Of a stretch of DNA of 64,000 nucleotides, positions 23,937-34,998 are shown piece after piece. The position numbers and the translations under genes were made by a program. Below the pieces are notes generated by a model, which was not told where the DNA came from, did not search any database, and saw nothing but the letters and a program-made list of their open reading frames with translations. The stretch covers positions 62,001 through 126,000 of the forward strand of contig JBDOQK010000011.1 of assembly GCA_040437565.1 (NCBI GenBank), written 5' to 3'. Position 1 is the stretch's first letter. Each line of letters opens with the position of its first letter. The stretch is from Albugo candida. Lineage: Eukaryota; Oomycota; Peronosporomycetes; Albuginales.

Positions 23937-25296
23937 AATGATTCCCACGATACATGTAATAAAACATCCGATATTTGCTACTTTGATCAATCTTGTTCCT
24001 TTGGACAGTTGAAGCAACTCCAACAAATAATCTAGTCTGACTTTGGGAACGGGTGCAAAAATATTTCCCATCTATACAACCCTCGCAAATGACTTCTTCG
24101 TCTATTTCTCGTTTTGACATCGATTTCATCTCAAAACCATCAATGCATCGCTTCAAACCTCCAGTTTTCTTGGTAGCGAAATATTCCAATCGGGCATGTC
24201 ATACATTAGAACTGATAATTGTTGATCATGTCTCTCTGTATCTGAAGTGCTAACAAGTGCTAATTCATTTATAGCACACTCCATCACATAAAACTTCCGT
24301 TTTTTTGTGACATATTCCTCTTCCAAAAGTGACATCAATCCTTTCTCTGCTAATGCTGGGATAGATAGCAATCGGCGATCCAAATCTGATACATGTAGTA
24401 CATTTTCAATCCGAATTGGCGTTTTGTTTTTCAGGATAACCGGAAGTGTACCAGTGCCTATTGCCGAGACTTTGATTCCATTGGCAATAGACCTACGTAT
24501 CGTCCTTGAGCGGTCTGATTTCACTGAACTCTCCTTTGAATGATCACATATGGCTGCTTGCTTGACTATCGAGCAGCCAACCTTCAGCCATGTCTTCACA
24601 CACTGTGAATGCTTGTTCATTGTACTGTTCTTGTGCTTCACATTCTTCCAACAATCTGTTTTCTTATGTTCACTTTGGTTACAACTGATAACATTTTCGT
24701 TAGACTTTGTAAGTCTTCTGAATAGATTTTCTTGCGTCGAATCATCTGACTTCTTTATTGCTTTTAGAGCAATCCTGTCTCCTTATTCACTCATAGTGTA
24801 TACTCCCGATGCAGCATTTTTTCTGCTTGAAAAAGATCCATCCCTTGGACGTTTTCGATAATTGTGATTTTCGGATCGTACTCATCCGAGGGGCTCTCAA
24901 GTAAGATATCTAACTGTTAAACCACATTAATCACGTCCCCAAAAGCTTGCATCGAAAAGCATAATTCATAAAATTTCATAAAATGTTCCATACATTTTGT
25001 CTTCGCCTGTATAATATTCTGAAGGTAAAAATTCTTTAAAATCTTCCATAATTGAGATGTTGTACAAGCATCTCTGACCAGTGCCTGGATACTTACGCTG
25101 ATCGACATTGAAATGATTGCGAAAGTTTTAGGGTCGTTGACTTTCCAGATTGCCAAAGCTGCAGGATCCTCGCTGAGGAACTCCGACTTGTCAATACGAT
25201 TCAGCAGACCCTCCTTCATCAGCTTCATGCGCGCATTGAACTCCTATCTGGAGTAGTTGTCATCACCAAAGAGTTTCGTCGACCGCGTTCTGAGAA

Positions 25297-25312
25297 TTTG
25301 GGCTCATAACCG
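25297..25312 (-). other. Copia primer-binding site resembling the initiator tRNA-Met anticodon arm
   Basis: Directly inside the 5' LTR the minus strand reads GGTTATGAGCCCAAA. Its complement (GGGCTCATAACC) is the anticodon arm of an initiator-type tRNA-Met, with CAT as anticodon. Drosophila copia is known to prime from an internal half-tRNA-Met of this kind. The match is by memory of the tRNA. Confidence 0.6.
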
Positions 25313-25314
25313 TT

Positions 25315-25491
25315 TGAGCACTTACGAGAAAATTTGGAAAGTATTATATATCAAAAGGTCCTTAGTTCAGTCTACTAGCTAGTCTAAGCCTTCTCGTGTT
25401 GGACGCCCACAACCATTATTTTATTGTCCAATAGCTGCACATTGATTAGACTGATGTGTTCCACACTGGTTAAGCGACATCAGCTTCAACA
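25315..25491 (-). repeat. 5' LTR of the copia fossil
   Basis: About 177 bp, the partner of 20566-20749. The 5-mer AATCT follows it at 25492 and also occurs at 20558-20562, three bases outside the other LTR. It may be the target duplication, but the offset makes this uncertain. Confidence 0.85.
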
Positions 25492-26763
25492 AATCTAAGC
25501 GAGAAGGAAGTGAATATAACAATTTCCTTTCTAATCCCCGCAAATTGTAAAATTCTCGGTATCCTTGGTAAAGACTCATTCCATGACTTGTGATTTCTGA
25601 GATCACAGTATTCCATCAAACACTACGTCCAAACCCGTATTTATTGATACAGACCCAACGGTAACTCTGAAGGGAAATGACGGGACATTTCATATCCTCG
25701 GTAACATTGAACAGGATATAGCACAAGATACGATGGCGATTTACGAGAAAAAACGGTACTCACAAGCTTTTTGGACTGGATTTGATGTCCTTGAACGCGA
25801 TGCTTACTAGATACGCTCACCTTACTGACGTGTTTGATGACGCAGAGGTACTAATGGACTAGACAGTATGTGAATCCAGGTACCACGATTTTTTGTCCCG
25901 AGCTTGGCTCAGGAAACTTTGAGCTAGTATCCTGCATTTTGGCAGAATCACGATATCAAGAGCGATACATATGCTTGACTTCAGATAAAGATACGCGACC
26001 CAATCTTCATTGAGGCGCTTTGTTGTTCTTTTCTCGCAAATATTCAGCGCATCGCCTGCCATTGCTAAGCTTTGTGATTCTTTAATCTATGCACGTGACA
26101 AAAGTGCGGAGCTTTTTCTAATTCAAGTGAAGACGAAAGAGGAAGCAACAGCTAGAGACCATACTGGTGATCCCAACGATGGGAAAAAAAGTCTACGGGC
26201 TTGCAACCGGTAGCCCAAACAGTCTTTCTATTTGATGAAGCCAAAGTAATACTACATGTGCTTTGTTTCGAGAGCTTCAGGCCATTCTTCATCAACCGTG
26301 TATTTAATAAAAAGCTGAAAACTTTTGCATCTGAGCATGAGAATGTGGAGGCAAATATGACCACTGCAATAACAAGCCAGACTCCTAATATGCCACATGA
26401 CGGTATATGCACAGCACTAGATTCAAATGATCCTGTGAAAAGTCGACTGTACTTGAGTGAAGCAGAAATATGTTGGTCCTGAGATGCATGCTCAACTAGT
26501 GTTGGCGTGTACTTCCTCTCGACCAGACGGTGTTGTCCAAAGAAATAAAAAATCCGCGTACACGCGACTTTGTTCCCCTTGATGCAGCAATATTTGTGCT
26601 TATAAACAGCTTGATCAGCTATGACGCTGATGATAAGTCTTCATCACTGTCAGCTCCTGGGTACTTGGCCATCTAATTCGCTGCGGATTGAGTCTCAGAT
26701 CAACGAACCACAAGCATTTTATGCAAAAGTATGGTACAAACCGGTATTTCAGGTATATAAATA
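25492..26763. other. Spacer between repeat island and gene block; coding relics possible
   Basis: About 1.3 kb. Two plus-strand stretches have amino-acid-like composition: near 25655-25810 (TLKGNDGTFHILGNIEQDIA, then AFWTGFDVLERDAY) and 26201-26482 (93 residues). They have no recognisable domain, no linking splice sites that I can defend, and several stops between them. They may be relics of a host gene disrupted by the neighbouring copia insertion. The last 200 bp should contain the SPT16 promoter. Confidence 0.35.
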
Positions 26764-29700
26764 ATGGTTGCGGCTGAAAATTCTTCATCTGCAACTGATC
26801 CACTAAAGATTGCTGAGAATGGAAAAGAAAACACGCTACCAAGTCTGGATGAAAAACATTTTTTTCGTCGACTAGGAAACTTATATCGTTCTTGGAGGGT
26901 ACAATACGTTTTCTTTTATTATCCTTTTGAATCAGATTTTGGTGCATAGGAACATAGAAATACTAATGGATGGAACGCGGTCGATTCATTTTGCATTTTG
27001 ACCGGGCGTGCACAGCCGGAAGACTCAGGATATCGAAAATCCGCAATTGTACAAATCTACTTGCTCGGGTATCTCGAGTTTCCCGAGACACTCATGATAT
27101 TTTTGCCGAAGAAAGTCATTGTGATGACAGGCGGAAAAAAGTGTATGCCAAGACGAATCATAGATACTCTAACTTGCAATCATAACTTTTCTGTGAATTG
27201 CAACTGCTAGATACTATGTTGGAGTCAGTTCTTGGTGGAAATGAAACTTCCGAAATCAAATTGGAACTTTTCAAGCGTAATCGAAAAGACAATAAGGCTG
27301 AAAATTATCAACAAATCATAAATGCGTTGCAAGATGCCGGATCGAAAGTTGGCCTTTTGAAGAAAGAAGATCCAAAAGGGGAATTTGTTACGTCCTTTTT
27401 GAGTCTGATGGAGCAATCGAATTTGGAAACTTTTGATGTTTCGAGGGGCATAGAACTGGCTCTTACGACCAAAGAACCCGACGAGCTTGTACGTAAACCT
27501 ATACTATTAGATGACTCCTCAATGACATATTCACGGCTCCGTAGGAAAATATCCGGTGGGCGAGTGCCTTGAGCAGCAAAATCTACAAACTCAAATTCAT
27601 GGAAGACATGGAGCTCATCATCGACGAAGAAAAAACGGTTAGTCAAGAAAAGATGGCGAATGATATAGAAGATGTGTTTGAGGATCCTACGAAAATCAAA
27701 GTTTCGATTGATCCTGTTGACATCGAGTCTTGCTATCCACCGATAATTCAATCCGGCGGCAAATACGACTTACGACCGAGTGCAATGAGTACCTCAGAGC
27801 CATTGAAATACGATGTTATCATCTGCTCCTAGGAGCAGATACAAAGGCTATTGCTCAAATGTAGGCCGTACGTTTTTCATTGATCCAAGCAGCTCAATGG
27901 AAAAGTCTTATGAACTATTACGTGAAGCACATGACATGTGTGCACGTGAACTTCGTCCAGGTGTTATTATCAGCAAAGTTATCGACAAAGTACGACGCTT
28001 CATACAGAATCGGAACTCTGCTCTTTGTTCCCGTCTGACAAAGAATTTGGGATTTGGTATCGGATTAGAATTTCGCGAATCGTGCAACCTTTTGAATTCG
28101 AAAAATACAGCAACAATCAAAGAAGGTATGGCATTCAATGTCGCTTTTGGATTTCAGGATATTCCTCTTTCGGAGTCTCAACGCAAGAGAAAAAAAATGG
28201 ACAGCTATTCAGTGTATCTGGCTGACACAGTCGTTGTTCTAAAGGAGGAAACCAAGTTTTATACAAAAGTATCCAAAGCTTGGAACAAAGTTCGGTATGA
28301 TATTGATGAAGCAACAGACAAAGAGGATGAAGACAAAACACGCAAGAAAAAGAAAGAGAAACGAAAAGACGGTAGTAGCACTATTGACACAGGAATTTCC
28401 GGGACACGAAATCAGATATTGCAATCTCGGCTTCGTGACCAACAGCGTCAACTTGAGGGTAAAGAAACTGAGCAAGAGAAGAGAGAACGTCATCAAGCAG
28501 AACTGATGCGTCGAAAAAGAGAGGAAGCAATGCGACGTCTGGAAGAGATGAATAATCAGACACCGGACGATAGAAAAAGGGAGAAAACTATCATGGCCTA
28601 TCCATCTCCTGCTCATTATCCATCAGATTTGAAAGATCGTCAAGTCATGGTCGACATGCGAGCGGAAGCCGTGATCCTCCCGATAAATGGTGTACCCGTC
28701 CCTTTCCACATTTCGACGATAAAAAATGTCAGCAAGTCCGAAGAAGATAAAGCAACATATCTTCGAATCAACTTTTACGTTCCAGGTACTTCTTTAAGTC
28801 GGGACCTCTTGCCAGCAATGCAAAATATCATTACAAATTTCCCCACCAAAATGTTTATTAAGGAGCTCGGCTTTCGATCAATGGATGCTCATAATTTGAA
28901 CAACCAATTTCGGCTGATCAAGGAACTACAAAAGCGTGTCAAACAGCGCGAACAGCAAGAGCAAGAAGAATCAGATCTAGTAACGCAGGAAGATTTGGTT
29001 CTTTCTCGCGATCGTCGTGTACCACGACTGATTGATCTGTCCGCACGACCTCATGTAACTGGACGTAAAACACATGGTACTCTCGAAGCTCATACCAACG
29101 GGCTTCGCTTTACCACAAACAAGAATCAAAAGCTAGACATTCTGTATGCAAATATCAAGCACGCTATATTCCAGCCATGCGACAAAGAGTTGGTTGTTTT
29201 GATCCATTTCCACCTAAAAAATCACATTATGATCGGAAAAAAGAAACAAAACGATGTTCAATTTTACACCGAAGTTATTGAAGGATCTCAGACACTAGAC
29301 AATCGCCGTCGCTCAATGTATGATCCGGATGAACTAGACGAAGAAAACCGCGAGCGAGCGTTACGCGAAAAGCTCAACACAACTTTCAAAGAATTTTGTC
29401 ATAAACTTGAAAGCGTCTCAGAGCGTTATGGAAAATCGGTGGTATTCGATATCCCGTATCGTGAGCTCGGATTTATGGGAACACCTTTCAAGGAGATGGT
29501 ATTGCTGCAGCCAACAGTTCATTGTCTTGTGAGCTTGACCGAAATGCCCTTCTTCATCATCTCACTCGATGAAGTTGAGCACGTTCATTTTGAACGTGTC
29601 ATGTTTTCCTCGAAGAATTTTGACGTAGTCTTTATCTTCAAAAATTTTGGAGTTGCTCCGATTCGGATCAGTGCGGTATCCACTAGTGAATTGGAACGCA

Positions 29701-30235
29701 TTAAGGAATGGCTGGATGACATCGACATTTGTTTCACATCAGGCACAGCAAATCTGAACTGGAAGAGTATCATGGCCACAATCAAAGCAGACAATCGGTT
29801 TTACTTGGACACTGACGAAGATGGGGTTCCGAAACCAGCAGGATGGGAATTTTTAAAGGTACATTTGCATTTTTGTCGTCATCTTATCATTGCTGAAATT
29901 TTATTTGTATGGTGTAGATGGAAGGATCAGATGATGATGATGACGACGACGAAGAAGATAACGACAGCAATTATTCCCAGCCAAGCGAAGATGTTGAAGA
30001 GTCAGGAAGTGAGTCAAGTGATTCGGATGAATCCGATTGGGCTTCCATCGTAGATGAAGACTCCTCTAGTGGGCAATCTGGAGACGACGATGAAGAAGCA
30101 CCAACGTGGGATGATTTGGAGAGAGAAGCCAAAGCAGCCGATAAATTCCGAGATAAAAGACTTCGTGGTGACGACGATGAAAATGAAGACGAAATGGATG
30201 CAAAAAAGAAGAAGAAAATCAGTCGCAATAGATAA
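26764..30235 (+). CDS. SPT16: SPT16, large subunit of the FACT histone chaperone (one apparent frame break)
   Basis: FACT removes and redeposits H2A-H2B dimers during transcription and replication in the nucleus. I place exons at 26764-26898, 26950-27142, 27211-27488, 27545-29858 and 29918-30235, with introns of 51, 68, 56 and 59 bp (GT..AG). The N-terminal aminopeptidase-like lobe is clear: FRRLGNLYRSWR, YLLGYLEFPETLMIF, CYPPIIQSGGKYDL, KGYCSNVGRTFFIDPS and KNLGFGIGLEFRES. The middle domain follows (TYLRINFYVPGTSL, LEAHTNGLRFTTN, NIKHAIFQPCDKELVVLIHF, FDIPYRELGFMGTPF, LDEVEHVHFERVMF), then WEFL and a D/E-rich tail ending in KKKKKISRNR. Total is about 1,078 residues, normal for the family. 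The reading frame changes once, at about 27830, inside a perfect 20-bp palindrome. All else is open, so I suspect a sequence error or a frameshifting site rather than a pseudogene. Confidence 0.95.
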
Positions 30236-30245
30236 GTGTTAGAGC

Positions 30246-30419
30246 AGCGCAACCGACTTGAAGGGTTGGTTATATACCCTTANNNNNNNNNNNNNNNNNN
30301 NNNNNNNNNNNNNNNNNNNNNNNNNNNNNNNNNNNNNNNNNNNNNNNNNNNNNNNNNNNNNNNNNNNNNNNNNNNNNNNNNNAGCGCAACCGACTTGAAG
30401 GGTTGGTTATATACCCTTA
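30246..30419. repeat. 37-bp direct duplication around an N gap (assembly overlap)
   Basis: Bases 30246-30282 recur at 30383-30419, abutting gap 30283-30382, in the spacer between SPT16 and the next gene. Confidence 0.85.
30283..30382. other. Assembly gap 5 (100 N)
   Basis: One hundred N with 37-bp duplicated flanks. It lies 48 bp beyond the SPT16 stop codon. Confidence 0.99.
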
Positions 30420-30528
30420 ACAAGATGTGATAAACCCGTAACAAACGCTTGACTGTTATCGAACAATGCGCGCATACTATACAAATCCTCTGACTTCTAT
30501 TTATGCTTGACGGTATAGATTTTACAGG

Positions 30529-31566
30529 ATGCAAATCGAGACGCTTGCATACGCTATAAGCGGTGCGTTTACTCTTTTATCAATATTACTCTCAGGATGG
30601 CTGATATGGACACATTTGTTGTACAACCCTTCCGCCGCTATACGCAAACACGTCATTCGGATTTTGATGATGGTACCCATCTACAGTCTCACGTCGTATT
30701 TAGCATTGGTCTTTAATGATCGCAAACTTTCTTTTGAGACTATCCGAGACTGTTATGAAGCATTTGCTTTGTACTCCTTTCATTGCTTTCTTGTGGAATT
30801 TCTTGGCGGTCAGTCCGTTTTAGCAAATACACTTCGATCGAAACCTCAAGTTATGCACACCACTCCATTTTGCTGTGTGAAACCATGGGCAATGGGCGGA
30901 AAGTTTGTACGCCTCACAACAATTGGTATTTTGCAATATATCCCGACCAAAATCCTCATGTCGATAGTCATACTATTTACGAGCGTGGCCGGTGCTTATG
31001 GAGAAGGACAATTTTTTAATCCTTTAGTTTCTTATGGTTATGTCACATTCATTTTGAATCTGTCGCAGTGTTGGGCTTTATATTGTCTTATTTTATTCTT
31101 TCTTGGAACGAAAGAGGAATTGGCACCAGTACGGCCATTTCCAAAGTTTCTTGCGATCAAGGCCGTTATTTTTTTTACGTATTGGCAGTCACTGACAATA
31201 AGTGCATTAGAAACACTCGGTATTATATCAGAAGATTGGGAAATTGGATGCCCAAACTGCTGGGATGCACAAAAGATTGCTTCTGCACTAAATGATTTCA
31301 TCATTTGTGTCGAGATGCTTATATTCGCAATAGCACATCATTACGCATTCGCTATCGAGGATTTTCTCCATTCGTCTTCCGTGATTGGCACAACTCCTTC
31401 TTCAAATGTCAAAGCACCTCTTCTAGCTAATTTTATGGATGCTATTAATGTGACCGATGTCTCCAAAGACCTGAAAAATTCACGTCATGAGATCTTAACC
31501 AAAAAGCAAGCATTAGCCGCCAAGTATGATCGTGTCAGCATGTCCCCGACGACGACGATGTGGTAG
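30529..31566 (+). CDS. TMEM184/LAZ1-type seven-span membrane protein (DUF300, organic solute transporter alpha family)
   Basis: A single exon of 345 residues starting at an ATG. The family includes animal TMEM184, OST-alpha and plant LAZ1, polytopic proteins of endomembranes or the vacuole; the exact transport role is not settled. Seen here are about seven hydrophobic spans: near residues 8-28, 42-62, 75-95, 130-155, 165-190, 210-230 and 255-275. The family signature lies in the second and third spans: RKHVIRILMMVPIYSL, then RDCYEAFALYSFHCFLVEF. Further conserved text is CCVKPWAMGG and KAVIFFTYWQ. The C-terminal 70 residues are hydrophilic and presumably cytoplasmic. The gene is convergent with the PDZ gene, with only 128 bp between stops. 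Confidence 0.88.
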   Translation: MQIETLAYAISGAFTLLSILLSGWLIWTHLLYNPSAAIRKHVIRILMMVPIYSLTSYLALVFNDRKLSFETIRDCYEAFALYSFHCFLVEFLGGQSVLANTLRSKPQVMHTTPFCCVKPWAMGGKFVRLTTIGILQYIPTKILMSIVILFTSVAGAYGEGQFFNPLVSYGYVTFILNLSQCWALYCLILFFLGTKEELAPVRPFPKFLAIKAVIFFTYWQSLTISALETLGIISEDWEIGCPNCWDAQKIASALNDFIICVEMLIFAIAHHYAFAIEDFLHSSSVIGTTPSSNVKAPLLANFMDAINVTDVSKDLKNSRHEILTKKQALAAKYDRVSMSPTTTMW

Positions 31567-31694
31567 TCTATGGAATCTTTTATCTGAATTGTAACGAAAA
31601 ACGCTAGCGTGTTGCGATGAATATTACCTAAGTATTACATTACACTGATCAAAGCAAATCAATCAACGCACAATCCTCTAAATTCTTGACGTTT

Positions 31695-34601
31695 TCATTC
31701 CGGCTTACCGAACGGTTCGTGCCTCGCTACTATCGGTCTTTTCTGGAATCGCAGTACTACCGGGCGCTTTGTTGCTCGTAACGTCGCCATGGAATAGTGG
31801 AATGTCATATCACCAATATTCATTGCACCGATCCAGGTGAGAGTGTCTCCAAGTGATACCTTTGACAGCATTGTACCTCCTGAATCCAAGTCGACTTTTG
31901 TGACACGCGGTAAATCACCATCTGCGCTGAATACCAGTCCCAAATTAGTGCTCTCGCGCCATAAAAGCTCATATTCACCATCTTGAAATGCTGGTCCACG
32001 TGGTAACGTTGCCTCGCTCACCAAGGCTTGCGAATTACGCCGGAAACGTAAGACAGCTGGTTTTGGTATTTTGGACAGATTCTCGAGAGTTTGCTTAAAT
32101 TTGGGTTGTGGAACGATAGGTACGTTGTTGGCTGCGAATAAAATATCACCGGGAGAAACATGCTCAATATTTCCCAAATTGCTTGTACCAGTGACTCGAG
32201 CAACAACAGGGAATCGTGTTGTTGGATGCACTCGTAATGTCAATCCTAAGGCTGTACCTTCTGGCCATACAACCTCGTACTCTTCTATAACAGAAGTTCC
32301 ATCGCTTCTCACAATTGTCTTGGGAGGTGCAGCCTCTATCTTTAGAGCTTGCGGTTGAGATATATTTGCCGAGGCAATGTTAGGAATCTTTATTGGTTGA
32401 GGTTGATTTTTCTTTGCGGGTGATATGCTGAGAATTTTTGAACTTTGAGCGGGCGTGCTTGGAAGAGGAGTACTATTGCATTTTATAAGTTGGGCATGCG
32501 TTGTAGTCGCACCGAGCGAGTTCGAACTTTTCAAATGCTGATCTGGGGTCAATGTTGAGGCTGTACTAATACAATCAGCATTAAATTTTTGCAAGCTTGG
32601 CGTGGTGTGACCGGTAATTGGTGCGACGGAAGTAGTAACAATTTTCTCGATATCAGGAACAGTGTGATTGATCGAGCTTCTACTCCGGGGTCCAGAATAA
32701 ATCTCGTCCTCAGCTTCGCGATTTGTTGTCTTTCGACCAAGGCTATGTTTATCCGAGTCAGCCAAAATGAGAGCTTCTCTTTTCTGCTCTGTGCGTGCAA
32801 TCACCGACGTATGTGTGTTGTTCTCTTTCGCAATTTGAATGGGTACTGCCGGCTTTCCTGGTATCAAGCGACCATTTATGCGGGGAGTTGCGGACTGTGT
32901 TTGTTCGTTTTGTGAACTGGGGGAATGCTGTACTACAGTCTCTTTGAATAACTCGGATCCTCGCCGAAATCGGATCACTAAAGGCCTTCGAGCACTACGT
33001 AATTTTAGCAACGCGACATGAAATGTCAGATTCTGCGTGCTATCTCCATTGATATATAAAATCCAATCACCCACTGCAAGCGTAGGGCTGATTCCAGGCA
33101 TCGGTTTTCCTTTTGGTTTTATGGATTTTGCATTACCGAGATCTGAAACGACCATCCTTCCGCATGCATCTGGCTTCACGGTGAATGAAAGTGCCTGCTT
33201 CTTTTCCCATACTTGATCATACTCATTTGGTCCCATTTCTGGCCGTACCGAAGCCATCTTCGAACTCGGGCAGAAATACAACGAGACTGGTTTAGAAACT
33301 TTTTGTAAATACTTGATGGCGGAATTGAAATTGCCGCTAGACGTATTATACATCCCAATCTGAACCAAAAAGTGACCAGGCTGGACATCTGAGATTTGCG
33401 AGGACCGATTTTTGCCAGTGATTCGTGTCACAAGAGGGTATGGCGCATCCTTACTTGCTATCAGACTGATTCCCAAAGGTCCATCGATCCACTTGACCTC
33501 ATACTTGAGCTCAAGTCGTACCACTGGAGCTGATGGCAGCCGTTCATTCTCTACACAAGACAGCTCATCCAGTTTCTCAGCCAGCTTGAGCGCTATGGGT
33601 GATGTAAGCTTCCGTTGAACTGGCCTGACCGCCATTGGGTCCGCTGTCAATCGTCGGAATGTTAGACTACATGGTTTTCTGCTTTCTTTCAATAATTTAA
33701 TGGCGTCGTTGAATTGTAAATCTCTGGTAGACTGAGTGCCAATCTGAATGAGTAAATCTCCAACATCGATCAAATGGATTCCAAATATGGAACTTCTTCC
33801 AGTGACTTTGGATACTGCAGGAATCATCCTCGATTGAGACATTCGCAAACGGAGTCCAAGTGAACCTTCCTCCCACACTAATGTACACATATTCCCATAT
33901 TGAGATGAAATCAACGAGCCTGATACAGATGCAAGCATATCTTGGGAAGAAAATCTCGGTCGAGGTATATTGTGTTGCTCCACTGAACTTTCATTGGGAT
34001 CCTTTGAAGGCCAAAATGGACTGTGATGTATATTATGGCTATTGTCATCATCATCGTCATCGTCCAAGCTGAGATCCATGGAATCCATGTCAATAAGATC
34101 AGAATCACGTGAGTCATCGTCAGACAATAGTTCTTCAGTACATTGTGTTTCGTCAAGTGTGTCATTTCTTCCATTACCCTGCGATCGACTCAACATATTG
34201 TCTAGTTGTAAGTCTTCAAGATCCATATCCAGCGATTCAATAATATCTGCCAAGCTGTCTCTACCTGAAGCCATATCGTTATCATCCTCCAACTCTTGAC
34301 CATTATAGCTTCCTCTTTCGGCTTGTATCGTACTATTGGGAATCATAATCAGATCATCAATCATGTCAAAAACGTTGTCCCCTAAATCTGGATCCACCTT
34401 ACTGATTGTAGATGATCCTGATTGCCTTTTTCCCATTTGTAAGCTCATTTCCATTTGCATTTGCATTTGTTTTTGTATCTGTTGATGTAAATAGAGCTGC
34501 CGAGTTAACATTTCTTCATTGCTCATACGTTGAGACGTTGGAAGTGATGGAACGGATTCTGAGTTCAATGGAAGCTGATTCTCATTATTGTTTGCATACA
34601 T
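31695..34601 (-). CDS. Five-PDZ-domain scaffold-like protein
   Basis: A single open frame of 968 residues starting at an ATG. Five PDZ-like modules are visible at roughly residues 240-315, 365-445, 470-555, 775-860 and 873-955. Each has the pattern of an LG(L/I)xL carboxylate-binding loop (LGLRLRM, LGISLIA, LGLTLRV, LGLVFSA; the third is changed to ALSFTVK). Each then has a 'PGD/VGD-xLxxI' turn (VGDLLIQIG, PGHFLVQIG, VGDWILYING, PGDILFAANN, LGDTLTWIG) and ends in a KPxxLxFRR-type strand. Residues 40-60 are Q/M-rich and 160-195 acidic (a run of eight D). A long S/T/P-rich linker separates modules 3 and 4. PDZ domains bind C-terminal tails of partners, so a scaffold role is inferred. No membrane segment or catalytic domain is seen. 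I know of no named orthologue. Confidence 0.8.
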   Translation of the reverse strand: MYANNNENQLPLNSESVPSLPTSQRMSNEEMLTRQLYLHQQIQKQMQMQMEMSLQMGKRQSGSSTISKVDPDLGDNVFDMIDDLIMIPNSTIQAERGSYNGQELEDDNDMASGRDSLADIIESLDMDLEDLQLDNMLSRSQGNGRNDTLDETQCTEELLSDDDSRDSDLIDMDSMDLSLDDDDDDDNSHNIHHSPFWPSKDPNESSVEQHNIPRPRFSSQDMLASVSGSLISSQYGNMCTLVWEEGSLGLRLRMSQSRMIPAVSKVTGRSSIFGIHLIDVGDLLIQIGTQSTRDLQFNDAIKLLKESRKPCSLTFRRLTADPMAVRPVQRKLTSPIALKLAEKLDELSCVENERLPSAPVVRLELKYEVKWIDGPLGISLIASKDAPYPLVTRITGKNRSSQISDVQPGHFLVQIGMYNTSSGNFNSAIKYLQKVSKPVSLYFCPSSKMASVRPEMGPNEYDQVWEKKQALSFTVKPDACGRMVVSDLGNAKSIKPKGKPMPGISPTLAVGDWILYINGDSTQNLTFHVALLKLRSARRPLVIRFRRGSELFKETVVQHSPSSQNEQTQSATPRINGRLIPGKPAVPIQIAKENNTHTSVIARTEQKREALILADSDKHSLGRKTTNREAEDEIYSGPRSRSSINHTVPDIEKIVTTSVAPITGHTTPSLQKFNADCISTASTLTPDQHLKSSNSLGATTTHAQLIKCNSTPLPSTPAQSSKILSISPAKKNQPQPIKIPNIASANISQPQALKIEAAPPKTIVRSDGTSVIEEYEVVWPEGTALGLTLRVHPTTRFPVVARVTGTSNLGNIEHVSPGDILFAANNVPIVPQPKFKQTLENLSKIPKPAVLRFRRNSQALVSEATLPRGPAFQDGEYELLWRESTNLGLVFSADGDLPRVTKVDLDSGGTMLSKVSLGDTLTWIGAMNIGDMTFHYSMATLRATKRPVVLRFQKRPIVARHEPFGKPE

Positions 34602-34998
34602 AATCTGTTACTTATACTCCAACAAAGTGCTTCAGTAGAGTGCAGCCAATGTTTCGATAGTGGAGTTGATGACTTACAAATCGCGATTATAGTGGCACCT
34701 ATAGTGATAATAGCAATGCAGTGATTCTGCTCACAATCGATTGTCGATGATTTAACGATCGCCCAGTCCTTTTGACTGGATCAATTGTGTCAATTGTACC
34801 AGAGCACGAATTTATTGCGCTCGAGTTCCCTCTTTTGAACGTATTTATTTTCTTAGCCCTATTTTTTTACCCTATTTCCTGACTTTCTTATGCATAGATC
34901 CCTATCCTCATAAGTAATTAAACCCAATAAAAAAAAGCTCTTCCGCAAACGAGTAGATCTTTTCGCTCGAGTCATTTGTGTGTGTTAGAATATTCAAA

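Larger units (their letters stand above)
20566..25491 (-). mobile_element. Ty1/copia LTR retrotransposon fossil, full length
   Basis: This element is bounded by two similar LTRs in direct orientation, with coding parts in Ty1/copia order on the minus strand. Gag-like text lies at 25228-24917 (ALAIWKVNDPKTFAIISMSI). A protease-side region is at 24641-24153. Integrase is around 23400-22900 (ITCIRTDNGGEFINN, LPQQNGLAERMNRT). Reverse transcriptase is around 22250-21555 (VYVTLYVDDMLIGA). RNase H is at 21447-20704 (MRMEKRLYRSLVGSLLYVA, AYSDADWASD). The order integrase before reverse transcriptase is diagnostic. The copy is broken in many places (of the order of ten or more). LTR identity of roughly 85% by eye suggests an old insertion. 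An internal N gap and a duplicated overlap lie at 23501-23936. Confidence 0.9.

Noticed and set aside
26896-26949. Reading the SPT16 second exon as NIEILMDGTRSIHF
   Set aside because: That frame looked plausible at first but needs a non-GT donor; the frame beginning EHRNTNGWNAVDSF fits a normal 51-bp intron and continues into conserved SPT16 text.
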